Shown: piece by piece, positions 1-13,748 of the stretch
Position numbering within the stretch: position 1 is the first letter of the stretch
Layout of the letters: each line of letters starts with the position of its first letter
From: Xiphias gladius
Lineage: Eukaryota; Chordata; Actinopteri; Istiophoriformes; Xiphiidae
Direction of reading: 5' to 3'
DNA: 64,000 nt
Assembly (NCBI RefSeq): GCF_016859285.1
Contig: NC_053414.1
Location: 24,519,517-24,583,516, forward strand
Position numbers and translations under genes: made by a program
The notes under the pieces: model-generated
The model's database searches: none
What the model saw: the letters and a program-made list of their open reading frames with translations, nothing else
Told to the model about the DNA's origin: nothing

Positions 1-127
1 GTGGTGAGGGAGCCGCAAGTAACTTTAACATTGCAGCCATACCTGTGGCTAGCCAGCTGAAATGAACACTCTGTACACTGCACACACACCCGCGCACACA
101 CACGAGCATAAAGAGAAACACACACAC

Positions 128-3100
128 CTGTCTCCAGGGGCCTGAAGAAGCCTTGTAGAACATGTCTGTCTGGAAACTGGACCCTCAGGACCACCTGGGG
201 ACACAGAGGGGTAGAAGAGGTTATTTAAAATCTGTTCCTTTCAAACAAACATACAAAAAAAAAAAAAAAAAAACCGGACTGTGATTATATATTTGTCACT
301 TGTACTCACTTTGGGATATCTGTCCATTTTCTCTTTCATCTGGGCCTCTCTTAAAGATTTAGTCATCAGTGGAGCCTCCTCCAATAACTTCCTAGAAGAA
401 TGAAGGAGAAAGAGACAGACTAATTTACAACGAAATGAGCTGTGAAATAAAAAGCAGACTTTGGAATCGACGATGGGACAAAGCAAAAAAAATGAGTCGA
501 TTTTTCTTCTTCTGTCTTTACTCGTGTGTGGCCGTGTATGCGTGTGTACGTGTCAGAGGTAGAGATGAATTGCTGTGGTTGGCTTAATTCCACCCTTGGT
601 AATTGCAGTCATTGACACGGTAGTAGCAAAGCCATGAGGCAGCCAGCTAAGTCAACTTAGACGGAGATTAAAGGATGTACGCGGTGAGGTCTCATCCTGA
701 CAGTGTTTGGTCGATGGCTGGAAGATAAACGCCTACACAAAACAGGCTTACTAATTGCTCTCTGTATGCCATATTTAGAAGCTTTTGTAGTGTGCATAGT
801 GTCTTATAAATTAGAACATGTTTGCAAACACACACAATGTCTCAGCAGCTGTGCTCTGCTGTGACCACAGAGTAGACTTGTCCGCATCTGTTTTGAAGAA
901 GCACTCATAAATAAATAAAAACTTCAAACCTACAATAAATAAAAACTTCAAAACACATTCAGTGATGCCCAGCATTATGCCTGCCTATGGCCTCTCATCA
1001 CTGCTATGGTATTCTGCAATTAAGGGTTATACATCGACAAAACACCGCAGGACCAAATGCCAAACTGACTAATTATCCGTTATGAACAGTGCAGGAGCAC
1101 ATCTCATCCAGACGTGTTTCTGCAGCAACAAAGTATTTATACTAAATATCACACACAGCCCTCTGACCCCAAGTCAACCACCTCGTTTCACTTCCTCATC
1201 CCCACCTCTCGCTCTTCAGCTGGGCGAAGCGCTTCCGCACATCATCCACTGTTATTTCAAAGAACTCATCGGGCAGATCCCCGTGCTTCTCAGACTGATG
1301 GGACATCGAGTCCAGGTGGTAGATGAGAGGCTCCCTTTCCACTGGCTGCAGGGAGAAAGTGAGAGAATGAAAAGATGGAGACATAAAAGTCTCGACACTA
1401 ATGTTTTCATCGAAAGCCCCCTGAAACATCATGGTTATGCCTGTAATTAGCACGAGTGGCCTGATTGGGAATCAAGCGCTTAAACGATGTGTTACAAAAA
1501 TCACGCTGTCCATTCAAGGTGGAAATCCAGAACAAGGGAAGCAGATAAACTGGAATAAACAGGTTAAAAAACAGAAACTTATGACTGGCAGCAAATGGCT
1601 TTACCTCCAAGAACTCCTCCCCATAATCCATGTCCTCGTCTGGCTGATTGGTGGTGGCTTGATGCTGTGAAAGGAACAGAACAGGCTACAAGGTATATCT
1701 GTTTCCTCTGAAGAGACTATTTTGTTAACTACTGTTTCCAAGGTCAAGAATGATGTTTCAATCTAAAGCAAAGCATGCTGAGTAATCTAGAGAAATCTGC
1801 CAATGGGGAAAGGAAACATGACTTTATAAGATTTCGTGAAGCTAGCATAAAAGTACGTCACACTATCTGACTTTAAAAGTAGTAAGAAAGTGTTGCTATG
1901 GGCACCCTGGTTGTCTAATGGTTAAAACATATACCACATAATCGCAGCTTCCCTGTTTTGATTACAGCTGAGGACCTTTGTTTGCATGTCCACTATCAAA
2001 AATGAATATGCAAAAAAAAAAAATCTTATGATGTCTCTGATATAAGTTATGAAACTTGCCCACATATATCATGAATAACTAGCCTATCGTTCTCATTCAG
2101 CTCAATTTTGGAGTTAACAAAATATGATTTTGTCTGCTTGTTTACTAGAAGGTTGTAATTGCAGAAAGAAAATCATACCAACAGAATAAATAGTGAAAAA
2201 ATATATGTATATATTTGCAGTTCTCCATCTAGTTTTGAAACTGGCCTCTTTATTTAAATAACCTAGTTCCACTTCAAAGATGTTTGGGACATTAATGTCT
2301 CAACCATGCAATCTTCTCTGCTTTAGCTTGAAAATAGACTGAAAATTAACGACAAGTTTAGTATATTGAAGTTAAAAGTTGTTCTTGATCTTTGCAACAA
2401 CAGCTGGAAAAAGACCATCATGTTTTAAGCCAACAGGAACAAAAAGTCCTTAATGTGCTCAGGAAATGGAAATTGAAACATCTACAGGGCAATCTAGTGG
2501 ATGGTCTTTGTGTTGAGATTGTTTTCTTAAAAATGAAATAATCTTGAAAAGCAAAAACAATTTCTTAGCAAGATTATTTATCTTGGATAAGAAAAAAAAA
2601 GATTTAATCATCCTAAAAGAGGATCTCAGGGCTTTCGTCATTTGTACTTCTTGTAGTGATATAGCTCACCTTGGTGTTAGAACCATGGCTGGATTTGGCT
2701 TTCTTGGCTTTGGGTGATTCTACTGCAGTAGTCAGGGCTGAAAGAGACGAGGATGAAGATACTGAGCGTCCAACTGCTCTTCCCCCTGGGCCCCCGAGGC
2801 GCTGACCACCTCCAGAGAAGGGAATGAATGGTGCTGAGGGAGCGGAGGAGGAGGAGGAAGATGGATGAGACCTTAGTCCTGATGGCCCTGCTTCCTCCCC
2901 ATCTTCCTCTGGCGCTCCTCTCTCGACAGAGGGGACCTTCGGCCGAACTGCATCCTGGGGGTTTGGAACCTCTTCCTGTTGAACGGGAAGTGTGCTTGTG
3001 GCAGAGGCGGGAGTTGACGCAGGTAGGGTTTCCACTGGCTTATCAGGGCTTGAATTTTTAACTGCTATGTCTACTGCTGACATCTGTGGGTGTGATGGAC

Positions 3101-6100
3101 CAGGGTCGGGCTGAGATGACGAGCTAGGTGAGGTTTCCTTGGCAACAGGAGTGGTTGGAATAGCAGTTGTTTCCGTGGCTGCTCTGCCATCTTCCTCTGC
3201 AGGAGTTTTGTTCTTTTTGAGTAAAAACCTTAAAGAGAAATGGTAAAAACAGCTTTACCATAAGCATAAACTCTAAGTTTAATTTCTAGTTTTTTGTATG
3301 AATTATTATTAACAGTATTAATCTAAGTCTTACCTGACAATGGCACTTCCTCCTGTGAGACCCAGAGACTTCAGAGTGGCCTTCTTTAGTGCTTCATCCC
3401 CACTCACCTACACACATAAACGCATACACACACACACAAACACACAGACACCGACAAATAGCTGTTTTACCATAAAACTCACTCTTGTCTCTTGAAAAAA
3501 GGAGAGGTAAAAGAACATTGCATACCTCGTCTCTCATGTAAACACACACAGGAGTGGATCCTGACTCAGACAGCTCTGACAGGCTGGAATAAAGTGGTGA
3601 CAGTTAGAAAAACAGATATTAAAATTAGGGGTGAGTGAGTTTTATTTGATTTAGCTGTGACAAAACAAAACCCAGAAGCGACTCCTTCCTGTTGAGGGAA
3701 ATCAGCTCTGTGATTTTATGGTAAAATCTCATGCAATGCAGTGACCCGCTGTCTGCTTATGTAGACCGCATTTGCACAATCCCGTGCAGAAACCAACCAA
3801 ACCATAAATGTTTTGCTATTGTCTCCTCAATCCTGAAAAAAAATGTCCCCCTCTGCTTCACAACATTCCCAGAGCTTTCACAGTGGTATGGAGCTGATAT
3901 TAATTTCAAAGAAGTGTAACTTCCTTGGAAAAGGATTAGGATATGGAGTGATGTCATTTAATAGAGATGAGATGAGGGGTGGACAGACACTTGAGCACCT
4001 GACCTCACAGCTGGAACTACTGAGTAACAGCTGCATGTGTGTGTGTTTGAATGAGTGGTGGTGATGTGTAGGAGAACCTAAACTTTAGTAGAGGAGTGGT
4101 GAGAAGAAAAGATGTTATCTAACACAGTGCTGGCCTGTGTTCATTCCTGCACAATGACCACCTTCACCTTTCCGGCCTATTGGAAAATAAAGGCAAACAC
4201 ACGCAAACACACGCAAACACATCTGGCGTCTATATTTCTGACGGCCATACTAGGGCTGGGAAGTATTGATATTACAGAATGGCAAACACATTAAAAACAC
4301 ATAAAATAATTACAGGCATTACATAAAACTCAAACTCAAAAACTTCAATAACTAATGCTGCAAACGTTTTAGTTGTTTTATTAGTTTTTAGTTTGATTTT
4401 TTTATTTACAACTTGCCAAGAATATAAATTTCAACAAATTATTTGACTCATATAGACAGAAATTTGTAGAACGATAACATGATAACATCATATTATCAGT
4501 ATAAAATGTATCTAAAAGTCTATAAACAAGAATATTGTTTTTAAAAATACTGAGTTGCAAAGTGGTGGGAGCTATTTGGGGCACCACTGGTACTGGAAGA
4601 AGTCCCATAGACAATATCAGGTGAGTCACAGTTGGAGCATTTCTGCCACAGACTGGCATGAAACCCTCCTGGTTGAATCATCAGTACTAAAGGTGAACAT
4701 CTAAGTTAGAACATTTTTTGAAATATTTCTTTAATAAAAAGTTATATTACATAGTTACAAGCCTGTGTAAATAAAACCATAAGGTTAGGAGTTGACTACC
4801 TATTTAGGTAAGTAACATCCTATCACTGAGATTAAAGTTCAGTGATGTGTTGTCAGTAACAGCAGGCTGAAGCAGAAGATCACAGCATTGTGAAAACTGA
4901 TTTTATAATCTGCAGGATAAATAAAGTCACTTTTGAATTGTGGTTAGACTTGAGATGAATTTGAAAACTATCGCACCATGTTTTTTGCCAAATGCAATGA
5001 TAGCCGGGACTGAGGCTAAAGGGTATTGTAGTTTTTGGAGCAGTACACCATGTCAAACTGACAGAAAAAACAACAAAGAGAAAAAGTTGAAATAATTAAA
5101 AGTAAGGGCCATAACGTAAAGCTTTAGGACTGTTACATTATTAAGGAGAGTCCTGTGTTTCTGTGTTAAGTACCACTGAAGATACTGAAGATAATACAAA
5201 ATGGGAAAAAACACTTCCAGAACCAGCTGCTCCTCCCACTTTGCAACTTAATTATTGCCCAGTCCTACTCCTTGCCCCTCATCTCAACTCAATGTAGAAC
5301 ACTTATCCTAAAAATTCAGACCTAAACCATAAGACCAAGTCTTAACCCTCAAACAGCCCTGTGAAGAAATCAGCAGTGGGAAAAGATGCCTTTGCTTTCC
5401 AAAAAGATCTTCAAATTGGTTCTCAGTTTGGTGCTCACAAAGACACACACAAACGTTGTGCATGCACCTTCACACACCTGATCTGAGGGAAATGTGTGAG
5501 CAGGTCCCACAGACTCTGTCCACAAGAGAAGGAACCCTGAAGCCGGGAGCCGTCCTCCATCTGAAGCGCAATCCGCACCTGAGGGATATGAAACCACAGT
5601 AGCACACAACTTTAATTTAGATGTATATCAAAGACCAAAAACACATCTTATACCCGAATCCATAAGCAAGCATGATCCAGGAGTAAACAGCAGGTCTAAA
5701 TTATTAAGTATCAATCTATCTACACCTCTAGAGCTGGGTTTCTAACCTCATAGTACATACAGTTGGTATGAACTGTAAGTGTGTAAATTATAAGAGCTAG
5801 TGACAAAGATGTGACAAATGTGACCCTGACTGGATCTGATCCAGAATTACATTGCATACATCTTAGAATCCTTGGCCACCAGGATAAAAACTAAACTTAA
5901 TTAATTGTAAATTGTTGCTTTTTTCTCCAGAAATACTGCATAGATTTACATTGAGACCTCTAAAAATTATTCACTTGAAGCCACTTAAAAAAGATAAATC
6001 GCACACAAAACTAGCGGTTATATGCATCCACCAACCAGTCAAGTTGCAGTTTACATCTGTGTCTGTCCAGACTCATAATATATCTAGTGAAGACTTTGAA

Positions 6101-6695
6101 GGAATTTCATAAAAGTTATATTAAGGGTATTTTGTCATAATTACTGTATGCATTATTGAGTTATGGACAAAAAGTGTCCAACTGACTTTTTCCTCAAATT
6201 ATTCAACTATTTTAGTTGCCTTTAATTACTATAAAATACAAAAATTAAAAAGAGGTAAATGCAAATGTGTCTTTACCGCAAACTTTTCACATTGTAGGAA
6301 TATTTGACAAAAAAGCTCCCTTAAATTCAAAAAAGAGAAACGCACTACATTAAGTATCATCTCCCTAGGTGGCCATGTTTGAGTTCTTGGCTCAACAGTC
6401 TTGAGCCATTTTGCAGGCAGAAAATTCTTTGATAATCGAACTTGATTAAGCTGCACATCTGGGCCTACCTCAGACTGAAAATGAGAAACACAAGGCATCG
6501 GTGCGAGTCTCTGTTGTTCTCTCTCTCTCTGAGTCATTCTACGAGTTGTTTATGTTTACACAACAACCATGTTGTGCAGCACAGAAAGCACGCTTTATGT
6601 TGGCACACTGGGAGAGATGAAAAAAAGCACCTTGGCTGTCAACGGCCAAATATGAAACACTCTCACACACTAGTTTGGCTGACGTGACTGTTGTG

Positions 6696-6753
<58 letters not shown>

Positions 6754-9700
6754 TGTGTGCGGCTGGGGTGGGGGGTGTGTGGTGCAAGAGCGAGTGTATG
6801 TGAGTATATACTTTCTGTGAGGTATCAACAGTCAACCATCCATCAAATGAACAAGAACAACAGATCAAACCCAGCCGTGTTTTACTGCTTAGATTATGAT
6901 GCCATGATGTCATAGGAAACTACAGCTCAGCTATAACAAAGTGTTTTTTTGGATACAAATCAGAGAGCGAGCACAGACGGAAAATTTATGCATTTTCAGG
7001 TACCCACAATAAAAACCCCACACATATTGCCGACTGAAATTTTGAAATAATATTGATTTTGTAATATCTGGCTACATATCACCTGGGATTATTTTCCCCA
7101 GAACTAATTATGGGTGGGACAAATAATCAATATCTTGATACAGTTTCATGTCATACATGAGTATCACTATACTCTGTCCTGAGTATCACTTTACTTTCTG
7201 TTGCATTATTGAAGACGATGTATTTTCTTTCTTTGCCGCATATATTTCCTCTTTGAACTCTTTGTTTTGGCTTTTTCCAATCTAGGTTCGTCTGACACTG
7301 CAATCATGGCTCCTATTTCTGTGTGGTAATGATTCTCTGCACTGTGTTTAGAGGGTTTCATCACACCTGTCCATACTTAACTTTGTGAAAATGAACGTTG
7401 TTCATAATCTAGTGAAGTACATTTTAGATGATTTACTGGTACAATTCAGGGGATACTGAGTCTTAATTACCATACTGAGATATACAGACAAATGACAAAT
7501 TAAAGAAAAAACCTGAATAAATGAGTGGAGAAATTAAAGGAATGCAGGTGCTTCCATACAGGGTATGAGGGGTCACTGAATGGTTTGATGAGTATGACAG
7601 TGACGTAAATCATATGCTACGGCCTTCACGATCACCAGATGTCAACTTAACCGGGAGATTTTGGCTGACATGATAGTCAGCGCTCTCCACCACCATCATC
7701 AAAACATCAAATGATTGAGTATCTTTTGGAAGAATGGTGTTCATCCCTCCAGTAGTGTTCAGGCCTTATCCACACGGACATGACTATTTCTATGCATTTT
7801 GGCCTTTCGTCCACACACAGACTGTGTTAGGTCACTGAAAACGGCCCTTTTGCAAAACTCCTTCCAGGGTGAAGATGTTATGAAAGTGTTTTCAGTGTAG
7901 ACAGGGCAACCAGAGTTTTTGGCTTGTGACGTAACCAGTTACAACTTTTTTTCAGGCTTTTAATTGGCCAACATGGCTTTACGGTTAGGGCTATATGGGT
8001 TATATGGTTTGGTGTGCTATGACAGTGCTTGAAAACGTGTTTTTGCGTTTTCAAGTAGATGGAATTTTTCTTTAAAAACGAAGGAGGAAAACTCCCAATT
8101 TAATAAATACCTTTGGACTAGGCCTCAGAGACTTGAAGAATTTTTGACTGTTCCGGGAGCTTACGGTGAAGCAACACAGTTTGTTGGTTTCCTGGTCCAT
8201 GCTACCTCACAGTTAACTAATACAATATATTGATCGTATTAAACTGTTCCACCTGAATAAATGTCTCCATCTGTTTGCCACGTTATCCACATTATTATTT
8301 CTAAGTGCCATTCAGCTCTGCCTCCTCCATGTACAGTAGATGCCAAAGGTTTTATTACTGATCCTCAGTGGAATCCTAACCAATGTATATACATCCATGT
8401 GGAATTGGGAAATGTACTGATTAGGAATTCTCAGCCGATAAATTTTGTTTTCTTGATTATGAAAGCCATAAAAGACAATGTACTGTTAATTGTGTCTGAT
8501 GTACAGAATATCGTCAATATTTTTCAAAGTGTTTAATTTAATTTTTTTTTTTTTTTTACATACATGAAATGTACATTCCACATGTTTAATAACTACATTT
8601 ATGTGATAAGCTCAAATTTCACTAAGTCAGACCTTAGAATCAGGCTACTATACTAGTGCTAACAGTGATAATGACAGAGACAATTACCAAACATACCCTT
8701 ACAGTTTGTACTTAGATAATAGATATTTATATCTATGTCTTATACATATGGGTATATTATTTGTCTTTATTATGTGGTCAGCCACCAAAATTTAACTCTA
8801 TCTCTCTCTCTCACACACACTCAAATACACACACACGTACATGCATTTTATTTTAACTAACCTGGCTGTCGGCTACAGCCTGTTTCCTTGTGCTCGTCAC
8901 CATTTCCAGTTTAGCATTGTTGGGGAGGTTGGCAAACCTCCATGGCACCGTGAGGTCAATAACAGTCCTCTGAAACCTGTCATAAGGTGAAGACAGTAGA
9001 GATGAAAGTGAGCATTCCTATATAATAATTAAAAAATAAACAGAACCATTAAATTTGACAAAATATCTCTCATCTGGAGCTATTCAGTTCTCCTGTCATT
9101 AAAAATAAGAAGATTAGAAAATTATGCAAATCAATGATTATAAGATAGGTCAGTGCATTAAAAGTAAGTAACAATTGTCATCTTGATTTTTTGTCCTATA
9201 TTAAACTGGAGGCGAGTTTATAAATTCTTTCCGAGTTTTATCTTACCTATGCATCTAACATACAGTTAGCTACGCAAGTATTTGGACAGTGACATGATTT
9301 TCATGATTTTGCCTCTGTACACCGCCACAATAAATATAAAATGAAGCTATCACGATGTGACTGAAGTGTAGACCTTCAGCTTTAATTCAACGGGTTTAAC
9401 AAAAATATCGCATTAACCATTTAGGAATTACAGCTATTTTTATACAAAGTCCCTCATTTTCAGAGGCTCAAAAGACAATCGACTGAAAGTCAGTTTCATG
9501 GCCATGTGTTGCCTGTTTCCTCATTAGTTCATGACAAATTGAGCAGATAAAAGGTCTGGAGTTGATTCCAAGCGTTGAATCTATATTTGGTGGCTGTTCA
9601 TTGGAACTCTCAATATGTGTACAAAGAGGTGTTGATGCAAATGATTAGTCTGAAAAAACAAAACAAACCCATCAGACAGATGGCAGAATCTTTAGGAGTG

Positions 9701-11288
9701 GCCAAATCAACAGTTTGGTACATTCTAAAGAGAAGGAATGCACTGACGAGCTCAGCAACACCAAAAGGCCTAGAAGACCACGGGAGACCGCTAAAGTGGA
9801 TGATCACAGAATTCTTTCCTTGGTGAAGAGAAATGCTTCACAACATCTGGCCAGGTCAAGAACACTCTTGAGGAGACAGGCCTATCATTGACAAAGTCTA
9901 CAATCAAGAGACGCCTTCATGAATGTAAATACAGAGAGTTTACGACAAGGTGCAAACTGCTGGTAAAACTCAAGAACAGAAAGGCCAGATTAGATTTTGC
10001 CAGAAACCGTCTAAAAAATCCTGCCCAGTTCTGGAACAAGTTTTCTGGACAATGAAACCAGGATTAACATAAACCAGAATGATGGGAAGAGAAGTGTATG
10101 GAGAAGGAAAGGAACGGCTCATGATCCAAAGCAGCCACATCATCTGTCAAACATGGACGAGGCAGTGATATGGCATGGGCATGTATGGCTGCCAATGGAA
10201 ATGGCTCACTTGTGTTTATTGATGATGTGACTGCTGATAGAAGTAGCTGGATGAATTCTGAAGTGTACAGGGCTACACTATCTGCTCAGATTCAGCCAAA
10301 TGCTGCAAAACTGACAGGACGGTGCTTCACAGTCCAGATGGATAATGACCCAAAAGATACTGCGAAAGCAACTCAAAGAACTGGAATATTCTTCAATGGC
10401 CAAGTCAGTCAATCACATCTTGATTGATTTGTGTAAAATACACTGTAGTGTTGTACAGAGGCAAAATGACAAAAATTGTGTCACTGTCCAAATACTTATG
10501 TACATAACTGCATATTAAGGAATTTTCATCTTTTTTTCTTTGATGCTGCTAACTTGCTGTTGTCCAAATACACTTTTACACGTTACATATGCTATAAAAC
10601 CATAATTACCTATAAGTAAAATTCCGTGCTTGAATTCACCTAAATTGCCTAAATAAATTGGGACAGACCCCTGCACAGTATTGTTCGCTTCTGGTAACTT
10701 CTCAAACTTTGCATCTCACACCCGACATGATGTGTCCGTCTCAGTACTCACATGTGGCTTATGTACCTATCCAGGTGTATTAAGATGCAGTCTCGGCACA
10801 GGTCGTAATTCATTAAAACGCTACAGGCTGGGGATTACAGGCTGACATTCATTTAGATTACATGTCATTACTTTGAAAGCTACATTTACTAGCTGACAGC
10901 TTACTCACTTCAAACCGTGATCGTCCGGGTTAAATCCGTGCTTTTTGCAGACATCCTCCAGCACCTAAGAATGACAAATATAAGCGGTATTTCAATAATG
11001 AACTTATGCCACATAATTAGCAAAATAATTTGATTTCATCCGCACAAAAACAGAAACTGATCTGTCACTGGCTAACTACCGTTAGCCAAACAAGCTAACC
11101 CAGAGGAAAACAGTTTGCGCTGTCTTGAAAACAGAGGAACAGAATGAAACAACCCCTAAATGTCAGAAAACACGAAATTTTCCCAAAACACAAGTTACCT
11201 GTAATAACGGTGTGTTTGGAGACACTTTGACTGTTTCTCTTCTCCCATTTGGAGTGAGAACCGTTACAGCTGTGCCACTGGCTGCCAT
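128..11288 (-). CDS. aspscr1: ASPSCR1/TUG, UBX-domain tether for GLUT4 vesicles, 3' end missing
   Basis: Coding exons, in gene order: 11199-11288, 10909-10964, 8862-8976, 5478-5578, 3526-3583, 3334-3407, 2670-3228, 1605-1664, 1206-1345, 310-391 and 128-194. Together they read 467 codons in one frame. Residues 1-87 are the TUG ubiquitin-like domain (MAASGTAVTVLTPNGRR, then WRFANLPNNAKLEMV). Residues 88-165 form a second ubiquitin-like region. Residues 165-351 are Ser/Pro-rich linker carrying an FSGGGQRLGG motif at 302-311, which looks like the SHP box by which UBX proteins bind p97/VCP. LPDEFFEITVDDVRKR and the start of the UBX domain (RVQFPDRHVLQGFFRP) follow. The family tethers GLUT4 vesicles at the Golgi and acts with p97. 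The start codon is the first ATG and gives the conserved N-terminus. About 90-110 C-terminal residues, compared with human (553 aa), lie beyond the left edge; I saw no exon in 1-127. The gene is divergent from notum, as in human. Confidence 0.95.
1900..2025 (+). repeat. tRNA-derived SINE fragment
   Basis: The segment has a tRNA-like head with an A-box-like stretch (TGTCTAATGGTTAA), a degenerate B box (TTTTGATTAC) and a short tail ending in an A-run. It resembles the head of common percomorph tRNA-derived SINEs. It lies in an intron of aspscr1, between the exons at 1605-1664 and 2670-3228. The family name is not assigned. Confidence 0.55.
6699..6751. repeat. (GT)n microsatellite
   Basis: An uninterrupted dinucleotide run of about 26 units lies in aspscr1 intron 3. 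The open frames across it on both strands are artefacts of the repeat. Confidence 0.95.
7764..8053. repeat. Degraded short DNA-transposon-like repeat (GAAAACG-type)
   Basis: The segment runs from a 'ttatccacacggacatgact' start through repeated GAAAACG/CGTTTTC words to a 'gaaaacgtgtttttgcgttt' end. Sequences with this vocabulary (CTATGCATTTTGGCCTTTCG, ACTGAAAACGGC) are familiar dispersed elements in teleost introns. It carries no coding capacity and lies in aspscr1 intron 3. The assignment is by recollection of the family pattern. Confidence 0.45.
9263..10510 (+). mobile_element. Tc1-like DNA transposon, decayed
   Basis: The ends are imperfect inverted repeats of about 60 bp. The left end reads CAGTTAGCTACGCAAGTATT and the reverse complement of the right end reads CAGTTATGTACATAAGTATT; both continue into TTGGACAGTGACA and TTTTGCCTCTGTAC. 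A TA abuts the left end, and the matching right dinucleotide has become CA. Transposase remnants lie between: the paired helix-turn-helix (RQMAESLGVAKSTVWYILKR) at about 9650-9740, a MAWACMAANG block at 10170 and VQMDNDPKDTAKAT near 10335. The frame is lost after about 9826. The C-terminal third is missing, including the usual SPDLNPIEH block with the last catalytic acidic residue, so the roughly 1.25 kb element is short of a full-length Tc1 element by some 300 bp. It is inactive and sits in aspscr1 intron 2. Confidence 0.9.
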
Positions 11289-11710
11289 TGTGTGTCGTGA
11301 CGTCACTGTGTTTGTTTGAATAAACTTTATTGACTTTTACCGGTACAATGATTTAAAGGGTTAGTTCACTCGGCACTGAGAGTTCTATTTATTGTACATT
11401 CATTTGTTACATCTGTTTGTGTTCGAAACAATAACTTTAACAAAGATCTCACTGTTTTTATAGAAACAACTGAAGAAGAACTGAAGATGTATTCTCTAAT
11501 ATATTCCAAATATTAAATAAATGAGTCATAAACCACAAATTTAAATGATGCTTATTTTTCAAAAGTATGACCGTATCACTTCTTGTGTCAGTGAAGCTTT
11601 TAATACATTACAAACTGTACATACAGACGATTAACAGATAAATGAAAATGCGTGGAGGGACACAACGAATGTGATGCTTCCATACAGCTGGGCATGCTGC
11701 ATGATACAAT

Positions 11711-11954
11711 GGGCCCTTTTCACTAATGATATTTTGACATGTAACAGTAGAAAAAGCAGAGATAAATAATAAAATGAACGATGGCTGAATCCCAGGCAGG
11801 TGTGCCAGTTCCAGGGCTCTATTCCCGTGCACAGCGGCTCACTCTTAGGGATATACTGGGACATTTCAATGGAACTGAGCCATTGTTAATCATGTTAATT
11901 ACACCTGCGCTTTTTCCTGCTGTAACAGTTCAAAAATGTTTGCTGTGGAAAAGC
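11711..11954. mobile_element. Short nonautonomous DNA transposon (MITE)
   Basis: The left end reads GGGCCCTTTTCACT followed by TTTTGACATGTAACAG. The right end, reverse-complemented, begins near GCTTTTCCACAGC and contains TTTGAACTGTTACAGCAGG, so the two ends are imperfect inverted repeats. The core contains ATGAACGATGGCTGAATCCC and has no coding capacity. A fragment of the same family lies at 40887-40945, so the element is dispersed. Confidence 0.6.
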
Positions 11955-12428
11955 ACCATCATCAAAACACCAAAAGAGGAAATATCTTTTCCATGCCTGC
12001 CTAATATATCTCCCTGGTAGAGGGGTGGACTTTACCTGTGTAAAAACCTACAGAGGGCATAGACGAGGGCGGAGCTGGGTGTGCACTTTTGTACAGGTAG
12101 TGTGGTCTCTTTTTTATGTTAACTTTTATTGGTCATCTTGCTTGTGTAATCCTTGCCTTGTAAATATATGATGTCCAAATATAATAAGTTTATTAAAAAT
12201 GTTGAAAAAACTTTATGGACTCGTTCATTTTATTTAATTTTGATAAGAATCATCTTGAAATTTTAAAACTAATCAGTATATGTTGATTTACCTAATTCAT
12301 GATGAAAAGTCTGACGTTAAATATACTGATCCTAAGGATGAATAGACCCTAATAAAGCACACAATTTGCTATCCAAAAAAACATGAAGAACATTATTTTT
12401 GTCTTGGCCTTTAATATAAGTCATTCAA

Positions 12429-12455
12429 ACACACACACACACACACACACACACA
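12429..12455. repeat. (CA)n microsatellite
   Basis: A pure CA run of about 13 units in the intergenic region upstream of notum. Confidence 0.9.
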
Positions 12456-13480
12456 AAGAAAACACAACACAATCATCTAACATTTAGACTATGTAGCCTA
12501 CCAATCTGGCTAAACAAGCCTTTCTACTTCAAGTGAAGTGACCGTCATAAGAGGAGAGGACAGATCCTGTCAATATCATCTCCAATCTGTTTCCCATACG
12601 GACGACTTCATATATGTACCACATGCAGTTTGACAGACGGCCTTTAGAGAAAAAACCCAAAGAATCAAGACCGTTTTCTCTCAGCAAGAATCACACTGGG
12701 TCAAAGCCGGAATCAGCCTGGACATGGTGCCAGCAGATGGACAGATGTGAGGCCAGAGCTTCAGAACGCGTGCGACTGCCTGACTGACCACTTCAGATGC
12801 GAGTCAGAGTCCACCTGGGAGGGAAAGAGAGAGAAGGAGAGAGACTGAGAGAGGGGTGAATGCAGCTCTTCAGTTCTAGGGGGGAAATTGCCGCCGTCTG
12901 AACAAACAAACAAACAATCAGTTTCCTTCCTCGCTCAGCAGGATAGAGACTTCAAAACTATGCCCGAATGGAGTGCAAGTACATGAAGGTATATGTGCTG
13001 GGGGTCTGTAAAGTTCTGCACATTTTCACATAAAAAACACTTTAATCACAGATTAATGAGCATCAAACAGATGCGCCCAATAAATAGAGGGTTGCCTTAC
13101 TTGTTAAACCTATCAAAAGTTGGAAAACAAAAATGTAATGGCAGTATGTTGCTGAATGCCAGACTTAAAGTGAATGCCAGGGGTGGTTTATATCTTTTAT
13201 GGCTTCAACCGGTGCCCTTCTATATCTTATTTATAATGTGTTTTGTTGTTTTAAAGGAGGCTAAAAGGAGCTTTATATGAGGACGAGGCAAATTAACTTT
13301 AAAACAGACATACTGTAGACGGTATCTGGAAACTTTCAGCGCGCTTCCATCATACAGGTGCCAGCACGGGGACGGACCAGTTCGTACTATCCACTGTCCA
13401 GATAGAAACACTTCTCATACTTCTGAGGGTCTACAGAAGGTTCGGTGATTGAATGATGCCGCCGCATGAAAACGTTGGTC

Positions 13481-13748
13481 TTAAAGGGGTGCTCCGTTGA
13501 CATTGTATTGCTCTTCCATAAAGTCGGGGCTCATGTATGAAACAGATTCAAAAAAAAAAAAAAAAAAAAAAAAAGAATGGTCAAAATTGAAGCAGCAGAT
13601 ATTTTGACTTTAAATCTATGTGTTAAGCTCCAGAAATGATGGATCCTACAGTTCCCCAAATCATCTTTTCATTCGACCCTCCCTCCTTGGTAAATGCCCA
13701 ATTTTCAAACTTCATGACTCCCAATTTTCAACACAGGCTTTTCTGTTG
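13481..13748. repeat. Dispersed repeat, family copy 1
   Basis: The segment starts TTAAAGGGGTGCTCC and contains GCTCCAGAAATGATGGATCC followed by TACAGTTCCC. A second copy in the same orientation lies at 44203-44486 (TTAAAGGGATGTTCC ... GCTCCAAAATCACTGGATCC, TACAATTCCC). Two copies 30 kb apart in non-homologous places show that this is a dispersed element. Copy 1 carries a 25-base A-run that interrupts it. No coding capacity was seen, so it is likely a SINE- or MITE-like element. Confidence 0.6.

Noticed and set aside
1-127. A possible further aspscr1 exon at the left edge
   Set aside because: None of the minus-strand frames here matches the expected continuation of the UBX domain, and the sequence is CA-rich intron next to the donor at 127.
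1900-1985. A functional tRNA gene
   Set aside because: The B box is degenerate and no cloverleaf with paired acceptor stem can be drawn; it is better explained as a SINE head.
6539-6913. Open frames with long His-Thr or Cys-Val runs, also seen around 16883-17302
   Set aside because: These are readings of the GT/CA microsatellites and not genes.
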